A stretch of 26,865 nucleotides of DNA, taken from Candidatus Sumerlaeota bacterium. Lineage in GTDB: Bacteria > Sumerlaeota > Sumerlaeia > JAFGJS01. The DNA is taken from NCBI GenBank assembly GCA_016928995.1, contig JAFGJS010000147.1:1-26865 (forward strand). Direction: 5' to 3'. The notes below the pieces were generated by a model. The model did not search any database. It was given only the letters and a program-made list of their open reading frames with translations, and was not told where the DNA came from. The position numbers and the translations under genes were made by a program. Of this stretch, positions 1 through 7,177 are shown in pieces; the first letter of the stretch is position 1; every line of letters starts with the position of its first letter.

Positions 1-44
1 AAACGTTAAAAAACTGCGATTCCGGAGGCAAGAAAAACCACCTT

Positions 45-60
45 AAAAAATCGATTTTTT
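45..60. repeat. 16-bp perfect AT palindrome
   Basis: Six A, TCGA, six T form a perfect palindrome just downstream (in minus-strand sense) of the truncated AlbA_2 frame. It could act as a weak terminator for that gene or be chance in AT-rich DNA. No other feature was found in positions 1-81. Confidence 0.35.
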
Positions 61-81
61 GTCTAGACAGAGGGGACAAGC

Positions 82-399
82 TCAGTGCTGAAGACGAGGT
101 GCTATACCAGAAGTAATAATTTGCATGAATTGCTGCTGCTCAGTGTCAGTAAAGGTAATTCCGGGAATGCCAGAAACAACGCCGTTAGCCTCCGAAACTC
201 CGAAAAGGATATATCCGCCTTGTGAATTTGCCATTGCGCTTACATCCTTGCACAGCTCACGTTTTTCTGAGTCCGAGGCCATCTTCAACTCGGCCTTAAA
301 TTCCAGTCGCACACTCTCAGCGACTCGTTCTTGCTTTAACGAGTTTAAATGATCTTCGGTGAGTTCTTTGATGGGGATTCCATCGAGAAGTCGTGACAT
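82..399 (-). pseudogene. Truncated AlbA_2 / Schlafen-type ATP-binding domain fragment
   Basis: A 105-codon frame. The stretch with ESVRLEFKAE (residues about 28-37) followed by ELCKDVSAMANSQGGYILFGV (48-68, glycines included) is the hallmark of the AlbA_2 (divergent AAA-4, Schlafen-like) domain found at the N-terminus of predicted helicase-like or transcriptional regulators. The start ATG at 399 is preceded by GAGG five bases upstream, so initiation looks normal. The family normally continues for several hundred residues, but here the frame stops right after the GIAPRLQ segment, and no continuation is seen in the remaining 81 bases in any frame I could align. It is therefore probably a decayed or truncated copy. 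Function as a short stand-alone protein cannot be excluded. The gene lies downstream of the glycosyltransferase operon, separated by 152 bases. Confidence 0.6.
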
Positions 400-462
400 G
401 GTGTCCTCTTTTTTGTCGCCCTAGCAAAATATTTGTGGCCTTCTTTTGCTTTTCCATCGTTG

Positions 463-477
463 ATCAAGTTTCTTGAT
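463..477. repeat. Small inverted repeat upstream of AlbA_2 fragment
   Basis: ATCAAG, TTT, CTTGAT forms a 6-bp stem about 65 bases upstream of the AlbA_2 start. It could be an operator, or a terminator for the glycosyltransferase gene that stops at 552. Only the symmetry is seen; no function is shown. Confidence 0.25.
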
Positions 478-551
478 TTGAGGCCGTGATTTCAATGGAT
501 TTCCAAACCGTTGTTTTTTTCTGCTAGCACAAAATTTTTATCAATGGGCTG

Positions 552-2792
552 CTAAGAATAAAAGGAAAATTGGGCGTAGAATTCGTCGGGGGTGAAGCCG
601 GGTCTTTGTGGGGCGATTGTTTCTTGGGCGTTGTGCGCCGCTTCCAGCATCTTGGTCAAATTCGAGGCGGGCATGATTCGAACGCGTTCGGCCAGACGCG
701 GGCGGTTGCGGCGGGCGTAGAGCGGTTGCAGGGCGATGGGATCGCGGACTTCGCCGATGAAAATCAGCTCATCCGGCGCGGAGTAATCAGGCTTTTCTTT
801 CAGCTTCGAGTTTCTCTCAGCACAGCCGGGGGCGGCTGTGCCGCATTCGGAAGACTGCAATAAGGCAGCGGAACATACCAATTCGCTGGCGTAGCGTTCG
901 AGTTCTTCGAGCAGCGCGGGTTGCAGGGCATGGCTGAAGTCGCCGAGCACAACGCGGCGGCGTAGCACTGACGTTTGTGTCACAGCCGCCCTCGGCTGTG
1001 TGAGGGTAGGCGCCCATTCCACGCATTGGCGGTTGCGCACGCCGAACCACTCGAGCATTTCGGGCGATCCGGTGAAGCCTTGGGCGAGTTCCAGCAGGCG
1101 CTGGATCAATGGATGCCGGCGCGGATCGCCGCGCAAGTCTTCCGGCGCCGCCTGCCATTCGGCGGGATTCATCCCGTCGCGTTCCAAGCGGCGCAAGGCG
1201 AAGTCGAGCTCGGCGTCGGCCAGCCAAAGCCATCCGCCATTCGTCTCCAATTGCCGCAGCAGTCGTTCCAGGTCCGTGTCGCGCGAAACGGCGAAGAGGG
1301 GCTTGCCGCGCAGCGTTTCGGGGATATTTGTTAAGCACTCGCGCAGCCATTCCACGCGCGCGCCAGTGGCGTATTCGCGCTGGTCAAAGAGGAATAGCCC
1401 TTTCGTGGCGGCTTGACGCTGGATGGATTCGCCTGTTGTCGAAGTCCGTGCGGGCGATTGGGGACAATCGCCCCTACCACCGTCGCGGTCAAATAAATTT
1501 GGCGGACCGCTATAGCATCTCTCAAAAGTTCGGTCCTCATGGGAAGAGGACACAGCCGGGGGCGGCTGTGCCACATTCGATGAGATACGGTTCAAACTTT
1601 CGAGAGATGATCCAGCATTCGCGGCGAATTCCCGCAGGGCTTCGGCGCAGCGCTGGGCTACGGCGTCCCATTGGAATTGTTGGGCGCGTTCGAGGGCGGC
1701 GCCGATCTTGCGTTTTGTCTGCTCTCGATTGCTTAGAATCTCCGTCAGCGTTGCGGCCAGCGCTTGCGGATCGCGCGCATCGGCCATCCAGCCACAATCG
1801 CCCACGACCTCGGGCAGGCTGGAGTTGTCCGCCACGAGCGTGGGACAGCCGCAGGCCATGGCTTCGGCGGCCGGGATGCCGAAGCCTTCATAGAGCGAGG
1901 GAAAGAGAAACGCCGCCGCGCCGCGATAGAGCGCAGGGAGATCGGCGTCGGAAACAAAACCCGTGATGACTACTGACTTTGCCACGCCCAGCCGTTGCGC
2001 TTCGTCCAGCACGCGCTCGCGCTGAGATTCGGTCAAATGGCAGACCAGCGCGAAGCGATATTCGCGCCGTAAATCCTTGGGCAGCGCGGCATAGGCCGCC
2101 AGTGCGCCCTCCCAGTTTTTACGCGGATTATAGCCGCTGACGCACAGGATAAACGGCGGCCGGATGCCGCAGTTTTTCAGCGCGCGCTGAATCGCCTGCT
2201 CTTCGACCGGCTCGAAGAAGCGCGACTCCACGCCCGTGCCGATGTTGCGGATGCGCGGCTCGGGCCAATCGAGCCGGGCGATGGCGTCGCGGCGGGTGTT
2301 GTCCGAGATTGCCAGCGCGAAATCCATACGCCGCGCCAGCCGCAGCCGTTGTTCGTAGCCCTCCCATAAATGCGGCGGCAGTATGTCCGGCTGTTGATGA
2401 CGGAAGATGAGCGGGATCAGGTCGTAAAGGATGCAGCCGGTCAGACATGCGGCGCTGCGTGGAATCAACACGTCGGGCATGGCCGGGCTGGTGCAGAGAA
2501 ACACCGTGCGCGCCGCGCCTTCCACCGGCCGGGCGAGCGGCGCGGCCACGCCATGCTCCAGCCAGCGGGCGCGGTCAATGCTGTCGGGATAGCGATGATA
2601 GATCACGCGGCCGTCGTCGCATCCCGGTCCGGAATACGGACAAACCTCGCCGAAGCCGAACAGGTGCAGCGGCGCGCCCCATGTTTCGACGAGTCCGCCG
2701 ATCAAGCCGGAGGTGTAGCGGCCGATGCCACGATCGCGATCTGGAGATTCGAGCGTCTGGAGATCCAACGCCAGCGCAAGGGATTCACTCAC
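552..2792 (-). CDS. GT4-family glycosyltransferase with extra C-terminal domain
   Basis: A 746-residue protein. Residues 1 to about 390 form a retaining GT-B glycosyltransferase: an N-terminal part with DRGIGRYTSGL (glycine-rich donor/acceptor loop), then ILCVSGYNPRKNWEGALAAY at the start of the second Rossmann fold, and an E-x7-E motif within LYEGFGIPAAEAMACGCP near residues 300-310. Such enzymes move a sugar from an NDP-sugar to a glycan or lipid acceptor. Residues about 394-450 are a linker built from palindromic repeats, and about 450-746 is a domain I do not recognise. I chose the GTG start at 2792 because it overlaps the previous stop (GTGA) and has GGAGAA eight bases upstream; an in-frame ATG further upstream lies inside the neighbour. 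Acceptor and donor are unknown. It is the last gene of a three-gene coupled operon. Confidence 0.85.
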   Translation of the reverse strand: MSESLALALDLQTLESPDRDRGIGRYTSGLIGGLVETWGAPLHLFGFGEVCPYSGPGCDDGRVIYHRYPDSIDRARWLEHGVAAPLARPVEGAARTVFLCTSPAMPDVLIPRSAACLTGCILYDLIPLIFRHQQPDILPPHLWEGYEQRLRLARRMDFALAISDNTRRDAIARLDWPEPRIRNIGTGVESRFFEPVEEQAIQRALKNCGIRPPFILCVSGYNPRKNWEGALAAYAALPKDLRREYRFALVCHLTESQRERVLDEAQRLGVAKSVVITGFVSDADLPALYRGAAAFLFPSLYEGFGIPAAEAMACGCPTLVADNSSLPEVVGDCGWMADARDPQALAATLTEILSNREQTKRKIGAALERAQQFQWDAVAQRCAEALREFAANAGSSLESLNRISSNVAQPPPAVSSSHEDRTFERCYSGPPNLFDRDGGRGDCPQSPARTSTTGESIQRQAATKGLFLFDQREYATGARVEWLRECLTNIPETLRGKPLFAVSRDTDLERLLRQLETNGGWLWLADAELDFALRRLERDGMNPAEWQAAPEDLRGDPRRHPLIQRLLELAQGFTGSPEMLEWFGVRNRQCVEWAPTLTQPRAAVTQTSVLRRRVVLGDFSHALQPALLEELERYASELVCSAALLQSSECGTAAPGCAERNSKLKEKPDYSAPDELIFIGEVRDPIALQPLYARRNRPRLAERVRIMPASNLTKMLEAAHNAQETIAPQRPGFTPDEFYAQFSFYS
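821..850 (-). repeat. In-gene palindromic repeat, copy A
   Basis: Perfect 8-bp arms CACAGCCG and CGGCTGTG around GGGG (821-840), followed by a conserved tail CCGCATTCGG. The same 30-base unit recurs at 1551-1580 with two differences. Here it lies in the glycosyltransferase C-terminal domain and encodes a segment around GTAAPGC in the coding sense. Confidence 0.75.
981..1000 (+). repeat. In-gene palindromic repeat, copy B (opposite orientation)
   Basis: The same arms, CACAGCCG and CGGCTGTG, enclose CCCT. The loop shows that this copy lies in the opposite orientation to copies A and C. It keeps the glycosyltransferase frame open and encodes around QPRAAV. Confidence 0.7.
1452..1473. repeat. 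Second family of in-gene palindrome
   Basis: Nine-base arms GGGCGATTG and CAATCGCCC enclose GGGA. It sits in the linker of the glycosyltransferase gene, about 80 bases from palindrome copy C, and is unrelated to it in sequence. Only one copy is visible in this window. Confidence 0.65.
1516..1609. repeat. Inverted-repeat-bounded insert in glycosyltransferase linker
   Basis: CATCTCTCAAAAGTT (1516-1530) and AACTTTCGAGAGATG (1595-1609) are inverted copies with one mismatch. They flank palindrome copy C. The nested arrangement suggests a roughly 94-bp insertion inside the coding sequence that left the frame open. Confidence 0.5.
1551..1580 (-). repeat. In-gene palindromic repeat, copy C
   Basis: Arms CACAGCCG and CGGCTGTG around GGGG, then CCACATTCGA. 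It matches copy A at 28 of 30 positions and has the same orientation. In the coding sense it gives VAQPPPAV, a different reading frame of the repeat from that used in copy A. Confidence 0.75.
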
Positions 2793-4219
2793 AGCTGTTC
2801 TTCTCCGAGCCAGGCGAAGGCCAGGTTTTTTTCGGCTTTTTTCAGCGGCGAGCGGCTGTGCATCAAGCCCATGGATAGCGCGGAGAGAATGATGCGGCAT
2901 CGCCCGCCCTCCTCGCCGCAGGCGCAGTGGATGCGCAACGAACGGGCCATGCCGTTTTTCATGTAGTGGGCGAAGAGCTGATTGTAATCGAGCGTTTCAG
3001 GCAGCGGATTGAGGATGTCCGTCTGCACGGGGAAGTACTGCGCCTGATGCAGGTTGGACATCTCCGTCTGGAGATACATGTTCCAAAAGTCATAGAGCAT
3101 TTCGATCCAGTCCGCGAAACGCCCCGGACTTTCGACTTTGCTGTCCAGGTGGATCGTCTCGACAGTCTCGCCGTCCGTCGCGCCGACGGACGAGGCGATG
3201 CGGACCGGATGGGTGATCGCCATTTTCCAGGCCCGTCGCAATTCCTCTTCGGTGCAGAACGCATCGGCAAACACGCGTGGCGCGAATTTCTGCGCCGTGA
3301 GCAGCGTATATTCGCTCAGCAGGCGCTGGAACAGCCGGTTCTGCACGTCGTTGATTAATGAGCTCCATTGAGCCAGCCGCGTCAGCCAGGGCTCGCAGCC
3401 GGGCAGCCATTGCGCCGGGACGCTTTGCAACATGTCCGAAATGATGCTTAGGGGATGTTTCCATTCATCGATCGCGGGGATTCCCCAGCGCGCCTCGTCA
3501 TCGTCGTCCAGCGGCACGAAATGCACCGGCGGCAAGGCGCCGGGACGGTAAGAGCAGTCGCGCGAGTGCCGGTACACGCGGCAGAGCGCCATGAGCTGCA
3601 GGAGTTCGCGGACCATTCGCGCCGCTTCGCCGGTTGGCGGCTGCTGCCCGCGGCGTTGCTCCAGGGCGGCGGCTTCCGGCGCCAGCTCGTTCTCCCATTT
3701 GCGCAGCCAGCCCTGCAGTTCGCGTGCCCAGATTTTCGGCGCGGGTTCGTCGCTGATGCGATCCGAACGCGGCGCGGCGTACCAGCGCAAGGTGGAGTCC
3801 AGCTCAGCGGAGCTCAGGTTGGCGCCGATGTGCAGCGGAATCGCCTGGTCGCGCTTGCCGGAATAATGCCAGCCGCGCGACGGCGCATAGATAAACAGCC
3901 GCAGCTGGGAGGGATGCTTCAGCGCCAGCTGGGATTGAATGCCCCGCGCCAGCGACGGCACATCCACATAATTCGAGTAGAGCCGCTCTTCATCCGGCGT
4001 GAATTCATCCAGGGTGATGACGATGACCGGGATTATGTTTTGATCGGCGGGCAATTCCAGCAGCAGCAGCGGAATCGTGTCGGCCGGCGTCATCAGCCAT
4101 CCGGCTTGCGGATCGGGGACGCCCGCCGGCAGCCATCCGGCGCGTTGAAAATCAGGAATAAGTTCTTGGAACAGGTCGTGCAACTGCTGATCGGGAAATT
4201 CGAGGGAGAGCTCGGTCAT
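2789..4219 (-). CDS. Conserved-looking protein of unknown function
   Basis: A 476-residue protein with no domain I recognise. It has no signal peptide or clear membrane segment, so it is probably cytoplasmic. Visible features: an N-terminal alpha/beta-like half with hydrophobic strands (IPLLLLELP, IIPVIVITLDEF), a charged DDDDE stretch near residues 236-241, a helical C-terminal half rich in Trp and aromatic residues, and a late Cys cluster (CACGEEGGRC). The start ATG overlaps the stop of the upstream FliL-like gene (ATGA), and its stop overlaps the glycosyltransferase start (GTGA), so all three are probably translationally coupled and act in one process. No function is assigned. Confidence 0.75.
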   Translation of the reverse strand: MTELSLEFPDQQLHDLFQELIPDFQRAGWLPAGVPDPQAGWLMTPADTIPLLLLELPADQNIIPVIVITLDEFTPDEERLYSNYVDVPSLARGIQSQLALKHPSQLRLFIYAPSRGWHYSGKRDQAIPLHIGANLSSAELDSTLRWYAAPRSDRISDEPAPKIWARELQGWLRKWENELAPEAAALEQRRGQQPPTGEAARMVRELLQLMALCRVYRHSRDCSYRPGALPPVHFVPLDDDDEARWGIPAIDEWKHPLSIISDMLQSVPAQWLPGCEPWLTRLAQWSSLINDVQNRLFQRLLSEYTLLTAQKFAPRVFADAFCTEEELRRAWKMAITHPVRIASSVGATDGETVETIHLDSKVESPGRFADWIEMLYDFWNMYLQTEMSNLHQAQYFPVQTDILNPLPETLDYNQLFAHYMKNGMARSLRIHCACGEEGGRCRIILSALSMGLMHSRSPLKKAEKNLAFAWLGEEQL

Positions 4220-4716
4220 TGCAATCGATTGTAAGTCACGTAAATTTCACGCACGCATGCCTCAGGGGGCAAATGCTCATTCAAATACAACAGCAGCGTT
4301 TCACGCAAACGCCATTTTTCGGACAGGCTGGACAGTTCCTTGTACGTCAAATCCGCAATGCGATCCGACGCGAAATCCAGCAGTTCCGGCTCCAGTTTCT
4401 TTACGAGACCGGCATGCTTGGGATTGTCCAGCACCAGCAACAGCGTCAGCGCGATCACATGCGGCGGCCGGCCCTTGAGCAGGGTGTTGTCGATCTTCAG
4501 CTCCACCCGGCAATCCGCGTCCGTCGGAACAGGCTCCAACTGAGACGGCCGGAGGGGTTTGGTCGCCAGGATACCGAATGGATCGATCTTCGTTTGCGCC
4601 GGAGTTTCATCCGCCGCGAGATTCCACCGCGGCGCCAGCATCGCCAACGCTCCGATGATCAATGCGGCTGCTCCGCAATGCCATTTCCATCCGTTGCCGC
4701 CGGTATGATTATACAT
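4216..4716 (-). CDS. FliL-like single-pass membrane protein
   Basis: A 166-residue protein with a short cytoplasmic N-terminus, one membrane helix (about residues 14-28) and an extracytoplasmic domain. Its C-terminal end resembles FliL: LLDFASDRIADLTYKELSS, a basic helix with KWRLRETLLLYLNEHLP, and a final strand VREIYVTYNRLQ. FliL sits at the flagellar motor and affects stator function. No other flagellar gene is in the window, so this could be a FliL-like paralogue with another job. I chose ATG 4716 because AAGGCGGA lies about eight bases upstream. The longer frame back to 4884 is antisense to an asnS remnant and its ATGs lack a good ribosome site. It is first in an operon with an unknown protein and a glycosyltransferase. 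Confidence 0.55.
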   Translation of the reverse strand: MYNHTGGNGWKWHCGAAALIIGALAMLAPRWNLAADETPAQTKIDPFGILATKPLRPSQLEPVPTDADCRVELKIDNTLLKGRPPHVIALTLLLVLDNPKHAGLVKKLEPELLDFASDRIADLTYKELSSLSEKWRLRETLLLYLNEHLPPEACVREIYVTYNRLQ

Positions 4717-4804
4717 GCTGTTTTCCGCCTTTTGTCGATAGGAAAATTCAACGATTGCAGCCTTTCGCTTCAACCGCCGGAAAATCAGGCTTTCCATCAT
4801 TTTT

Positions 4805-4921
4805 ATCGGCTTGACCGGAGGGGAACTGAAGCGGCTTTTCCAAGGGGTAACGGCAACCGGCCTCGGCAACATCCGCGACGTCATCCCCTACCCCCGTACG
4901 CCCAACTCGGCGGAGTTTTGA
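4805..4921 (+). pseudogene. asnS: Orphan 3' tail of asnS (asparaginyl-tRNA synthetase remnant)
   Basis: The plus strand encodes, ending in TGA at 4919-4921, GLGNIRDVIPYPRTPNSAEF, preceded by LKRLFQGVT. This is the typical carboxy-terminal end of class II asparaginyl-tRNA synthetase (motif 3 region followed by NIRDVIPFPRTP..AEF). No upstream part of the synthetase is present: before about 4805 the sequence becomes the start region of the FliL-like gene on the other strand. It is a remnant, not a working gene. It sits within about 20 bases of the AT-rich island, so it may be a scar of a recombination or integration event. The match is from memory of the family. Confidence 0.6.
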
Positions 4922-4940
4922 TATCTGCCTGATCTGGAAA

Positions 4941-5555
4941 CTAACGACGACCAATATTCAAAGACATAACACATCTGAAAGCAATGGCCGAGAAAATAGT
5001 AATTAAAGCGATAAAAATATATTTAATGAATGGAAATTTACTGCTAGGCATGTCGCGAGAAAAAGTAATCGCAATGTGAGACCATGATTTCTCCAATTCC
5101 TGATCGGATATTTCTTTCCTTTGTTCTCCGTCAAATACAACAAACTTTCCATCCGATATTGAATGGTCAAAATAAACAAAGTGATTCGCTGTATTATTCT
5201 TCTTTTCATCCCACTTTATCCAAAGTATTGTTGGCAAATTAATGTCCTTCAATTCATCAATCGTCACATTTTTATATGTATTCATTCGAACATTATAACG
5301 GTCAGCCATTTCTTTCAATTGCAACGCACTTACCCCCATACCCTCCACTGGAGGTGCGATCTCCAATAAATCCCTTAATTTCGCATCAACGCCAATCCTC
5401 TTTAAGCAATAATACAGCGAGGTATGACCACAAATATCATTGCGGCCCACTTGCTTATTAGAGTACAATATGACGCCATTAGCAGCAAATGAGAACAAAC
5501 TCATCGGCAAATACAAAAATAAAAATAAATATACTTTCCTTGACATTGACATCAT
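4941..5555 (-). CDS. Membrane-anchored stand-alone C39 family peptidase
   Basis: A 204-residue protein. Residues about 7-25 are a signal sequence; about 28-155 match a papain-like C39 (double-glycine leader) protease; about 176-196 form a C-terminal membrane helix. Probable catalytic residues are Cys42 (DICGHT), His125 (NHFVYFD) and Asp142 (VVFDGE), with spacings of 83 and 17 close to those of known C39 domains; Gln35 could form the oxyanion hole. The MGVSALQLKEMADRYNV segment (73-89) is also typical. In bacteriocin exporters C39 is fused to an ABC transporter, but here it stands alone and should face the periplasm. The likely substrate is the GG-leader peptide encoded two genes upstream. The start overlaps the previous stop (ATGA); ATG 5546 is an alternative. 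Confidence 0.75.
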   Translation of the reverse strand: MMSMSRKVYLFLFLYLPMSLFSFAANGVILYSNKQVGRNDICGHTSLYYCLKRIGVDAKLRDLLEIAPPVEGMGVSALQLKEMADRYNVRMNTYKNVTIDELKDINLPTILWIKWDEKKNNTANHFVYFDHSISDGKFVVFDGEQRKEISDQELEKSWSHIAITFSRDMPSSKFPFIKYIFIALITIFSAIAFRCVMSLNIGRR

Positions 5556-6796
5556 CTCTTTTTATAAAAATAAATGTAAACTAATCCGAGTATAATTAAA
5601 ACTACTATAATCAATATGGAATATAACAAGCCGACATTTTGACTTTTTTGTATAGTGACACTATTTGTTTGCGGGTTAACGACGTAATGATCACTAGTCA
5701 GCTGATCATTGTCATTACTGATTTGATCTTTATTTTCAATATCATTATTCTGCTGATCATCCTTGCTTTTTAGTTCTTTTTGCATTGTTCTTATATTTGC
5801 AACCAGTTCGGCTTCAAGCGAGTCAATGTCATCTGGAAGCAGAATATTGTTATTGCCCGCTCTATATACAATATCTGCATTAATATCTGCAATCATTGCG
5901 CCTTCAGGCCAAATAATATCGAATTGATCAATATCCGGGGCCATTTCCAGTAGATGGATATTATCCACAGTTATTGAAATATCTTGATTGTACTCTTTAT
6001 TATTCGCAATTGTACGCAATTTCCCTTTTGCTGAAACGGCAATCCAAGTTGAGCCAATGAGTTCATACTGAACATCAAAAAAACTAAAATCACGCTCTTG
6101 TGTTCCCTCCCAATATTCTGCATCATCGTTAAAATGTCCTAATTCCCTTTTTCTTGATATTCGAGCAGATTGAATATTATATGATTTTTGTGGATTGACT
6201 TCGATATAGTAATCACCCCTTTTCGTTTCAGATTGCAAAACATATACTATATCTTCACCTTCCTCTCTTACTTCCATTGATGTTTTTTCCAAATTATCAC
6301 TAAATATTTGATATATTGGTTGCGCATCTTCGAACATCAAAAAACGAAGCCAATTTCCCGATGATATTTCACCCATCAATCTCATCCACATATTTTTTGA
6401 AAAACTATCATTGAGTATATCATCATGGTTCATCGCCATAAAACTCCCTGCACCATTCGGGAATTTATCACTATTTAAAGTATTCCAGTTTTTTTGGCGG
6501 GAACCATTATAACTATGAATACTACGACGCGATTCGTTGCCAGCAATCCATAACTCTTTCTGCATGAGAAAATTATTATCATATTGCAACAATGTCACTA
6601 TTTCCTTAACAGTAGAACCGCTGATATCATCGTTAATAGTCTCAAAAGTATTAACTGAGGATCCACGGCTAATAATGTGATGAGTCTCTTCCATTTTTTT
6701 AAGCACGGAACCTATATTTTCAGTACTACTTGCTATTAGTTCACTTATTTGGAATAAGAAAATTAACACAATATATTTCAATAATAATTTCGACAT
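5552..6796 (-). CDS. Exported, C-terminally anchored protein (LolA-like fold possible)
   Basis: A 414-residue protein with a signal peptide (about 1-23), a large beta-rich extracytoplasmic part, a low-complexity Asn/Asp/Gln stretch (about 345-370) and a C-terminal membrane helix followed by KKR. The middle, with repeated strand patterns such as DYYIEVNPQKSYNIQSARI and the WEGTQERDFSFFDVQYELIG region, resembles lipoprotein-carrier (LolA/VioE-like) proteins seen in planctomycetes, but I cannot confirm this. The start at 6796 is well supported: GGAGG lies eight bases upstream, just after the hairpin that follows the peptide gene. It shares its topology with the C39 protease that follows and overlaps it by four bases, so the two may form a membrane complex acting on the peptide. 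Confidence 0.7.
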   Translation of the reverse strand: MSKLLLKYIVLIFLFQISELIASSTENIGSVLKKMEETHHIISRGSSVNTFETINDDISGSTVKEIVTLLQYDNNFLMQKELWIAGNESRRSIHSYNGSRQKNWNTLNSDKFPNGAGSFMAMNHDDILNDSFSKNMWMRLMGEISSGNWLRFLMFEDAQPIYQIFSDNLEKTSMEVREEGEDIVYVLQSETKRGDYYIEVNPQKSYNIQSARISRKRELGHFNDDAEYWEGTQERDFSFFDVQYELIGSTWIAVSAKGKLRTIANNKEYNQDISITVDNIHLLEMAPDIDQFDIIWPEGAMIADINADIVYRAGNNNILLPDDIDSLEAELVANIRTMQKELKSKDDQQNNDIENKDQISNDNDQLTSDHYVVNPQTNSVTIQKSQNVGLLYSILIIVVLIILGLVYIYFYKKR

Positions 6797-6825
6797 CGAT
6801 TTATCCTCCGGAAAAAGATGAAGAT

Positions 6826-6856
6826 GCTCTGCCAATGCGATCAACATTGGCAGAGC
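6826..6856 (-). promoter_or_regulatory. Intergenic hairpin after GG-peptide gene
   Basis: Perfect 12-bp arms GCTCTGCCAATG and CATTGGCAGAGC enclose a 7-base loop. The hairpin starts eight bases after the peptide stop codon and ends about 16 bases before the GGAGG ribosome site of the next gene. There is no strong T-run next to the stem, so it is more likely a partial terminator or an mRNA stabiliser that raises peptide output relative to downstream genes, as is common in bacteriocin operons. Confidence 0.65.
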
Positions 6857-6863
6857 AGTAGTA

Positions 6864-7166
6864 TCAGGCGCAAGTTTTTTGAGTACAAGTCGGAGTGACT
6901 GTTGGATTGTTGCAACCATCTTTATTATCTTTACAGCCACATAAACCGTGAGTGCATTTTGCACCCGCATATGCCGCAGTCAAACATCCCAACGTTGATG
7001 GACACAAAAATATTGTATCACACCCCGAAGCCCCACCGATAATTAGCGCCAGTTCATTTTGCGATTTGATTTTATTATAATCATTTGAACCTGGCTGCCA
7101 AATAGTGATGATTGCACAAATCATCATCAATCCACAAATAGTCGACACAGCGCTTTTTTTAGCCAT
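6864..7166 (-). CDS. Cys-rich peptide precursor with double-glycine leader
   Basis: A 100-residue precursor. Residues about 6-23 form a hydrophobic signal or membrane segment. Residues 33-45 fit the double-glycine leader consensus: Ser35 (-11), Glu38 (-8), Leu39 (-7), Ile42 (-4), Gly44 and Gly45. Cleavage after Gly45 would release a 55-residue peptide with nine cysteines (49, 55, 61, 71, 76, 78, 85, 94, 99) and many Gly, Thr and Asn, consistent with a disulfide-rich or metal-binding product. The start is preceded by AAGGAG seven bases upstream, the best ribosome site in the operon. It lies 11 bases after the DUF1573 gene and is followed by a strong hairpin. The leader match is seen; bacteriocin, signal or structural roles are guesses. 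Confidence 0.75.
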   Translation of the reverse strand: MAKKSAVSTICGLMMICAIITIWQPGSNDYNKIKSQNELALIIGGASGCDTIFLCPSTLGCLTAAYAGAKCTHGLCGCKDNKDGCNNPTVTPTCTQKTCA

Positions 7167-7177
7167 AATTAATCTCC

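Noticed and set aside
4717-4884. N-terminal extension of the FliL-like protein to 4884
   Set aside because: Its bases are antisense to the asnS remnant, and the upstream ATGs have no ribosome site; ATG 4716 has one.
6797-6970. Longer start for the LolA-like protein
   Set aside because: It would overlap the peptide gene and cross the hairpin; the ATG at 6796 has GGAGG at the right distance and begins a signal peptide.
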